From positions 1-64,000 of the forward strand of contig NZ_LXEO01000038.1 of NCBI RefSeq assembly GCF_001654865.1: a DNA stretch of 64,000 bases, given 5' to 3'. The notes beneath the pieces were generated by a model. The model saw only the letters and a program-made list of their open reading frames with translations, searched no databases and was not told the DNA's origin. Below are positions 59,625 to 64,000 of the stretch, one piece after another. Position 1 is the stretch's first letter. Every line of letters starts with the position of its first letter. This DNA is from Buttiauxella noackiae ATCC 51607 (lineage in GTDB: Bacteria > Pseudomonadota > Gammaproteobacteria > Enterobacterales > Enterobacteriaceae). Position numbers and translations under genes: made by a program.

Positions 59625-60103
59625 TATTTGCGCGCCTTATGCAGCAGAGCGACAGCTTCGCAAGCGATGCCTTCACCACGACCTGTAAAACCGAGTTTCT
59701 CAGTAGTGGTCGCTTTTACGTTCACATCGTCCATATGGCAGCCGAGATCTTCGGCAATAAACACGCGCATCTGTGGGATGTGCGGAGCCATTTTCGGAGC
59801 CTGCGCAATAATCGTCACATCGACGTTACCCAATGTGTAACCTTTCGCCTGAATACGACGCCACGCTTCACGTAGCAGTTCACGGCTGTCAGCACCTTTA
59901 AATGCCGGATCGGTATCCGGGAATAATTTGCCGATATCACCCAGCGCGGCAGCACCTAACAAAGCATCCGTTAATGCGTGCAAAGCGACATCGCCATCCG
60001 AGTGTGCAAGCAGCCCCTGTTCGAACGGCACACGTACGCCACCAATGATAATTGGCCCTGGGCCACCAAAAGCGTGTACATCAAAACCATGTCCAATACG
60101 CAT
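59624..60103 (-). CDS. ispF: 2-C-methyl-D-erythritol 2,4-cyclodiphosphate synthase IspF
   Basis: IspF is the zinc enzyme of the MEP isoprenoid pathway. The 159 residues have the metal motif [10 protein letters not shown] (D8, H10), [25 protein letters not shown] and the C-terminal [17 protein letters not shown]. It is translationally coupled to ispD (one-base overlap) and truD. Confidence 0.98.
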   Translation of the reverse strand: MRIGHGFDVHAFGGPGPIIIGGVRVPFEQGLLAHSDGDVALHALTDALLGAAALGDIGKLFPDTDPAFKGADSRELLREAWRRIQAKGYTLGNVDVTIIAQAPKMAPHIPQMRVFIAEDLGCHMDDVNVKATTTEKLGFTGRGEGIACEAVALLHKARK

Positions 60104-60813
60104 TATTCATTCTCCGTTTGGGTTAACCGCGTGAGGTAAAACTCCGCCAGCGCCAGGTCTTCAGGACGAGTCACTTTAATATTATCGGCGCGGGCGCTAA
60201 TTAATTCGGGATGGAAGCCACAATACTCAAGAGCCGAGGCTTCATCTGTAATCGAGGCGTGTTCATCAAGTGCGCGCTGCAAGCAGGTTCGCAGTAATTC
60301 CAGAGGGAACAGCTGTGGCGTTAAAGCATGCCAAAGGTCTTCGCGATCAACGGTGTGAGCAATCAGGCTTTTGCCTGGCTCTCCGCGCTTCATGGTGTCG
60401 CGTACCGGTGCTGCCAGAATGCCGCCGATTTTGCTGGTCTCGGTGATGGCCAACAAACGCGCTAAATCATCCTGATGCAAGCATGGGCGCGCAGCATCAT
60501 GCACCAGAACCCATTGCGCACCCTGCACGACATTCAGCCCGGCAAGTACCGAGTCAGCACGCTGTGCACCGCCATTTATCACGGTGACATCAGGGTTTGA
60601 GGCAAGGGGTAATGAGGCAAACCAGCGGTCGGTCGGGCTAATGGCAACAACGACACGAGCCACGCGAGGGTGAGCCATCAGGCTCGCCACTGCGTGTTCA
60701 AGAATAGTTTTATCGCCGATTTTTAGATATTGCTTAGGACATTCCGTTTGCATGCGGCTGCCGATACCTGCTGCCGGCACCACGGCAATTACGTCCGGGG
60801 AGGAGTCTGCCAT
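60103..60813 (-). CDS. ispD: MEP cytidylyltransferase IspD
   Basis: IspD transfers CMP to methylerythritol phosphate. The 236 residues show the nucleotide-binding N-terminus [20 protein letters not shown] (about 12-31), the [10 protein letters not shown] block (about 104-113), and [10 protein letters not shown]. It sits between ftsB and ispF as in E. coli. Confidence 0.98.
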   Translation of the reverse strand: MADSSPDVIAVVPAAGIGSRMQTECPKQYLKIGDKTILEHAVASLMAHPRVARVVVAISPTDRWFASLPLASNPDVTVINGGAQRADSVLAGLNVVQGAQWVLVHDAARPCLHQDDLARLLAITETSKIGGILAAPVRDTMKRGEPGKSLIAHTVDREDLWHALTPQLFPLELLRTCLQRALDEHASITDEASALEYCGFHPELISARADNIKVTRPEDLALAEFYLTRLTQTENE

Positions 60814-60833
60814 GTAGATTCACTTACGCTTGA

Positions 60834-61148
60834 TTATCGGTTGTTCTGCCCTGTAGTGTTGCCCAGGCGCTTAGAACTATCGGGTACCAGGCGGTAGAAG
60901 GTCTCACCTGGTTTAGTCATACTTAATTCGTTACGCGCGCGTTCTTCAATAGCTTCCTGCCCGCCATTAAGATCGTCAATTTCCGCGAACAACTGATCGT
61001 TACGCGCTTTGAGCTTAGCGTTCGTCGCTTGCTGTGCAGTAACGTCGTCACTCACTCGCGTGTAGTCATGTACGCCGTTTTTTCCAAACCACAGCGAATA
61101 CTGCAGCCAGACCAACAAGGCCAGCAATAGCAGCGTTAGTTTACCCAT
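60834..61148 (-). CDS. ftsB: Cell division protein FtsB
   Basis: FtsB is a small bitopic protein that joins FtsL and FtsQ in the divisome. The 104 residues have an N-terminal transmembrane helix (about 4-21) and a coiled coil (about 30-70). The ATG at 61148 gives the E. coli start MGKLTLLLL; eight more codons upstream are open but not family-like. Confidence 0.96.
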   Translation of the reverse strand: MGKLTLLLLALLVWLQYSLWFGKNGVHDYTRVSDDVTAQQATNAKLKARNDQLFAEIDDLNGGQEAIEERARNELSMTKPGETFYRLVPDSSKRLGNTTGQNNR

Positions 61149-61332
61149 CCTGCCCCCTGAAAAACGGCACAATCATCGCACAAAATTTTATCGAGCTTCG
61201 CTCTGGGCACAAGGTGGCCCTTCGTATTTGCGGCAGAATTTATCACAGAAAGCGCCAACATGCGCGTTTGCAGGTGAGTTAGCGGACATGCAGCCATAAA
61301 TAGTCTGTTACGGTTTGGCGAATATTTTAAGA

Positions 61333-61656
61333 TTAACCCATCAGCCATAAGAATAGGATGCCGAACATTAGCGTTACGGCAAGCACCGTAGCAATGCAGC
61401 TAAAGATCAAACGGCCTTGTAAAAGAGAGTGCAGCGCAATTCCCACGACGACCGCGACAGGCAGCAAAGCGAGGAAAAATGGCCAGGTATAGAGGAAGAA
61501 AAACAGCGTGTTAGGGCCATAAATCAGGAAAGGAATACCCAGCGCCAATAGCCATGACAAAAAACCGATAAACGCACCGGCCAATGACCAGGTTGTCTCT
61601 TCGGTACCAGGGCTTGCTTCAGCCGATGTAATTGCCATGTTAGTGCCATTGCGCAT
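61333..61656 (-). CDS. ygbE: Inner-membrane protein YgbE (DUF3561)
   Basis: This 107-residue protein, the same length as E. coli YgbE, has three hydrophobic helices (about 24-45, 50-75, 82-105) and the stretch GPNTLFFFLYTWPFFLALLPVAVVVGIALHSL. The family has no known function. It lies between ftsB and cysC. Confidence 0.95.
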   Translation of the reverse strand: MRNGTNMAITSAEASPGTEETTWSLAGAFIGFLSWLLALGIPFLIYGPNTLFFFLYTWPFFLALLPVAVVVGIALHSLLQGRLIFSCIATVLAVTLMFGILFLWLMG

Positions 61657-61707
61657 AACGAATCCGTAAACCCTGCAAGCCAGGCACGTTACGCGCCTGG
61701 CAATGTC

Positions 61708-62313
61708 TTAGGTTTTGATAATAACGTTACGACGCAACAGGTCTAATAATTGGGCTATCAAATTTGTTACTAATTGTTCGCCGTCTAAGTGTATTTCCGG
61801 ATTCACTGGTGCTTCATAGACTGAGTCAATTCCGGTGAAGTTGCGCAACTCACCTGCCCGGGCTTTTTTATACAAACCTTTAGGATCGCGCGCTTCACAA
61901 ATAGAAAGTGGTGTATCAACAAACACTTCAATAAACCGCCCTTCCCCGACACGATCGCGCACCATCTGGCGCTCAGCCCGATGTGGCGAAATAAAGGCGG
62001 TCAACACGACTAATCCCGCATCCACCATTAAGTTGGCAACTTCACCAACACGGCGGATATTTTCTTTACGATCGTCGTCGCTGAAACCCAAATCGCTACA
62101 CAAACCGTGGCGTACATTGTCACCATCAAGCAAGTAAGTACTCACGCCAAGTTTATGCAGCGCTTCTTCCAGGGCACCAGCCACAGTGGATTTACCCGAA
62201 CCGGAAAGCCCGGTAAACCACAGCACCGCACCACGGTGCTGATGAAGACTCTCACGTTGCTCAGCCGTTACCGGATGGGCATGCCAGACGACGTTTTCGT
62301 CGTGCTCAGCCAT
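61708..62313 (-). CDS. cysC: Adenylylsulfate kinase CysC
   Basis: CysC phosphorylates APS to PAPS in sulfate assimilation. The 201 residues have the P-loop [15 protein letters not shown] (about 35-49), [17 protein letters not shown] (about 62-78) and [13 protein letters not shown]. The start shares one base with the cysN stop, so the two are coupled. Confidence 0.98.
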   Translation of the reverse strand: MAEHDENVVWHAHPVTAEQRESLHQHRGAVLWFTGLSGSGKSTVAGALEEALHKLGVSTYLLDGDNVRHGLCSDLGFSDDDRKENIRRVGEVANLMVDAGLVVLTAFISPHRAERQMVRDRVGEGRFIEVFVDTPLSICEARDPKGLYKKARAGELRNFTGIDSVYEAPVNPEIHLDGEQLVTNLIAQLLDLLRRNVIIKT

Positions 62314-63740
62314 TACTTGCCTCCCAGCAAATCACGCGCACCCCAGTGTGGGAAGTGACGACGCACCAGTGCATTCAGTTCCAGCTCAAACGCACTAAAC
62401 GCTGACGGCTCCTGATAAACCTCTTCTTGTGGCTCACGTACCATGCCAGCGCCCACGGTCACGTTGGTCAGACGGTCGATGAAAATCAACCCACCCGTGA
62501 CCGGGTTTTCCTGATACTTATCCAGCACCAGTGGTTCATCGAAGGTTAAATCCACCAGGCCAATGCCGTTTAATGGCAGGCTTTCTACGACACGCTGCGT
62601 CAGGCTGTTAATTTCGACCTGATAATGAATGTTGTCGACACGAGCACGGGTTTTCTTCCCGGCCACTTTAATGTCATAGCTTTGGCCCGGCACCAGCGGT
62701 TGTTCTGCCATCCACACCACATCGACTTTTGCTGTCTGCACCGCAGGCTGCGTATCACTGGCATCAACCAGCAAGTCGCCACGGCTGATGTCGATTTCAT
62801 CTTTGAGCACTAATGTGATGGCTTCACCCGCAGCAGCTTGTTGCAAATCTCCATCAAAAGTGACGATTCGTGCAATGGCAGACTCAACACCCGATGGCAG
62901 GACTTTGACGCGTTGCCCAACATTCACGGTGCCTGATGCCAGCGTTCCCGCATAACCACGGAAATCCAGATTTGGGCGGTTGACGTATTGCACAGGGAAA
63001 CGCATCGGCTGTTGTTCAACGATACGCTTCACTTCTACCGTTTCCAGAAGTTCCAGAAGCGTAGGGCCGGTGTACCACGGCATGTTAGCGCTTTGCGTTG
63101 CAACGTTGTCGCCTTCAAGTGCCGAAAGTGGCACAAAGCGAATATCCAGATCGGACGGCAGTTGTTCTGCAAAGGTCAGGTAATCTTGTTTGATCTGCTC
63201 GAAACGCTCTTCACTGAAATCGACCAGATCCATTTTATTCACCGCCACCACCAGGTGTTTGATCCCAAGCAGCGTGGAGATAAAACTGTGGCGACGCGTT
63301 TGATCCAGTACGCTTTTACGCGCATCGATCAATAAGATCGCCAGATCGCACGTTGAAGCACCGGTCGCCATATTGCGGGTGTACTGCTCATGCCCCGGGG
63401 TATCGGCAATAATGAATTTACGTTTTTCGGTGGAGAAATAACGGTAAGCCACATCGATAGTAATGCCCTGCTCGCGCTCGGCTTGCAGGCCATCCACCAG
63501 CAAGGCCAGATCCAGTTTCTCGCCCTGCGTACCGTGACGTTTGCTGTCAGTATGCAGCGAAGAAAGTTGGTCTTCATAAATCTGGCGCGTGTCATGTAGC
63601 AAGCGGCCAATGAGTGTACTTTTGCCGTCATCCACGCTACCGCAGGTCAGAAAACGCAGCAGGCTTTTATTTTGTTGTGCGTGCAGATAGGCTTCAACGC
63701 CGCCTTCATCCGCAATTTGTTGTGCAATAGTGGTGTTCAT
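62313..63740 (-). CDS. cysN: Sulfate adenylyltransferase GTPase subunit CysN
   Basis: This 475-residue EF-Tu-like GTPase drives APS synthesis by CysD. G1 is [15 protein letters not shown] (about 34-48), G3 [17 protein letters not shown] (about 112-128) and G4 NKMD (about 168-171), followed by two beta-barrel domains. It follows cysD by 11 nt. Confidence 0.98.
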   Translation of the reverse strand: MNTTIAQQIADEGGVEAYLHAQQNKSLLRFLTCGSVDDGKSTLIGRLLHDTRQIYEDQLSSLHTDSKRHGTQGEKLDLALLVDGLQAEREQGITIDVAYRYFSTEKRKFIIADTPGHEQYTRNMATGASTCDLAILLIDARKSVLDQTRRHSFISTLLGIKHLVVAVNKMDLVDFSEERFEQIKQDYLTFAEQLPSDLDIRFVPLSALEGDNVATQSANMPWYTGPTLLELLETVEVKRIVEQQPMRFPVQYVNRPNLDFRGYAGTLASGTVNVGQRVKVLPSGVESAIARIVTFDGDLQQAAAGEAITLVLKDEIDISRGDLLVDASDTQPAVQTAKVDVVWMAEQPLVPGQSYDIKVAGKKTRARVDNIHYQVEINSLTQRVVESLPLNGIGLVDLTFDEPLVLDKYQENPVTGGLIFIDRLTNVTVGAGMVREPQEEVYQEPSAFSAFELELNALVRRHFPHWGARDLLGGK

Positions 63741-63751
63741 CTGGCGGCTCC

Positions 63752-64000
63752 TTAGAAATAACCCTGGCGTTTTTTAAGCTCCATCGAGCCTGCCTGGTCG
63801 CGGTCAATTGCCCGCCCTTGACGTTCACTGGTGGTCGAAACCAGCATCTCTTCGATGATTTCCGGCAATGTATGCGCGTCGGATTCAACGGCACCGGTCA
63901 GCGGCCAGCAGCCCAGGGTACGGAAGCGCACCATTTTCTGCTCAATCACTTCACCAGGTTGTAAATCAATGCGGTCATCGTCAACCATCAGCAACATGCC
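63752..64000 (-). CDS. cysD: Sulfate adenylyltransferase subunit CysD, N-terminus cut by window edge
   Basis: Only the last 82 codons are in the window. They match the C-terminus of E. coli CysD ([55 protein letters not shown] in part). CysD carries the adenylyl-transfer site and works with CysN. The frame is open to the window edge, and any internal ATG near 63997 is not the true start. Confidence 0.97.
   Translation of the reverse strand, partial: GMLLMVDDDRIDLQPGEVIEQKMVRFRTLGCWPLTGAVESDAHTLPEIIEEMLVSTTSERQGRAIDRDQAGSMELKKRQGYF

Overview
The window is chromosomal DNA from a member of the Enterobacteriaceae. From about 18.1 kb rightwards the gene content and order follow the E. coli K-12 57-62 min region: ygaP, alaE, ygaC, ygaM, nrdHIEF, proVWX, ygaY, ygaZH, emrRAB, luxS, gshA, yqaAB, the arg/ser tRNA cluster, csrA, alaS, recX, recA, pncC, mltB, mutS, rpoS, nlpD, pcm, surE, truD, ispFD, ftsB, ygbE, cysCND. 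The proteins are close to E. coli but not identical. The genus cannot be fixed by reading alone; a Buttiauxella/Kluyvera/Enterobacter-type organism would fit.

Region 1 (1-14.7 kb) is one end of a secondary (lateral, Flag-2 type) flagellar locus. On the minus strand are fliE-fliF-fliG-fliH-fliI-fliJ, followed without a gap by a glycosyltransferase that runs off the left edge. On the plus strand are fliM-fliN-fliP-fliQ-fliR-flhB-flhA. Between the two arms sit a LafK-like sigma-54 activator gene and an AT-rich divergent spacer. Together these encode the MS ring, the switch, the export gate and the export ATPase. FliO is absent, FliM lacks the usual CheY-binding N-terminus, and the regulator lacks a receiver domain.

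Region 2 (14.7-18 kb) holds three cyclic-di-GMP genes on the minus strand: a membrane Cache-GGDEF protein and two short EAL-only proteins. They lie directly beside the flagellar locus.

Region 3 (18-41 kb) is core genome with local changes. stpA, which follows ygaP in E. coli, is replaced by YodC-like and YghW-like small genes. A MocR regulator/AhpD-like pair precedes nrdHIEF. An intact MFS gene stands where K-12 has the ygaY pseudogene. Two intergenic spaces hold large imperfect palindromes, 538 bp before nrdH and 277 bp after proX, which share a module of about 50 bp. The sRNA gene micA with its sigma-E promoter lies between luxS and gshA.

Region 4 (41-50 kb) has the serV-argVYZQ tRNA operon with two rtT-like structured repeats carrying tRNA 3' ends. 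It is followed by csrA, alaS, recX, recA (LexA box, SOS promoter) and pncC, and then by a zinc-type ABC importer with a Zur-box-like operator that E. coli does not have here.

Region 5 (50-64 kb) is mltB, mutS and rpoS packed together, without the tens of kilobases found here in E. coli. It continues with nlpD, pcm, surE, truD, ispF, ispD, ftsB, ygbE and the sulfate-activation genes cysC, cysN and cysD (cut at the right edge). One full-length ERIC element and one internally deleted ERIC element are present.
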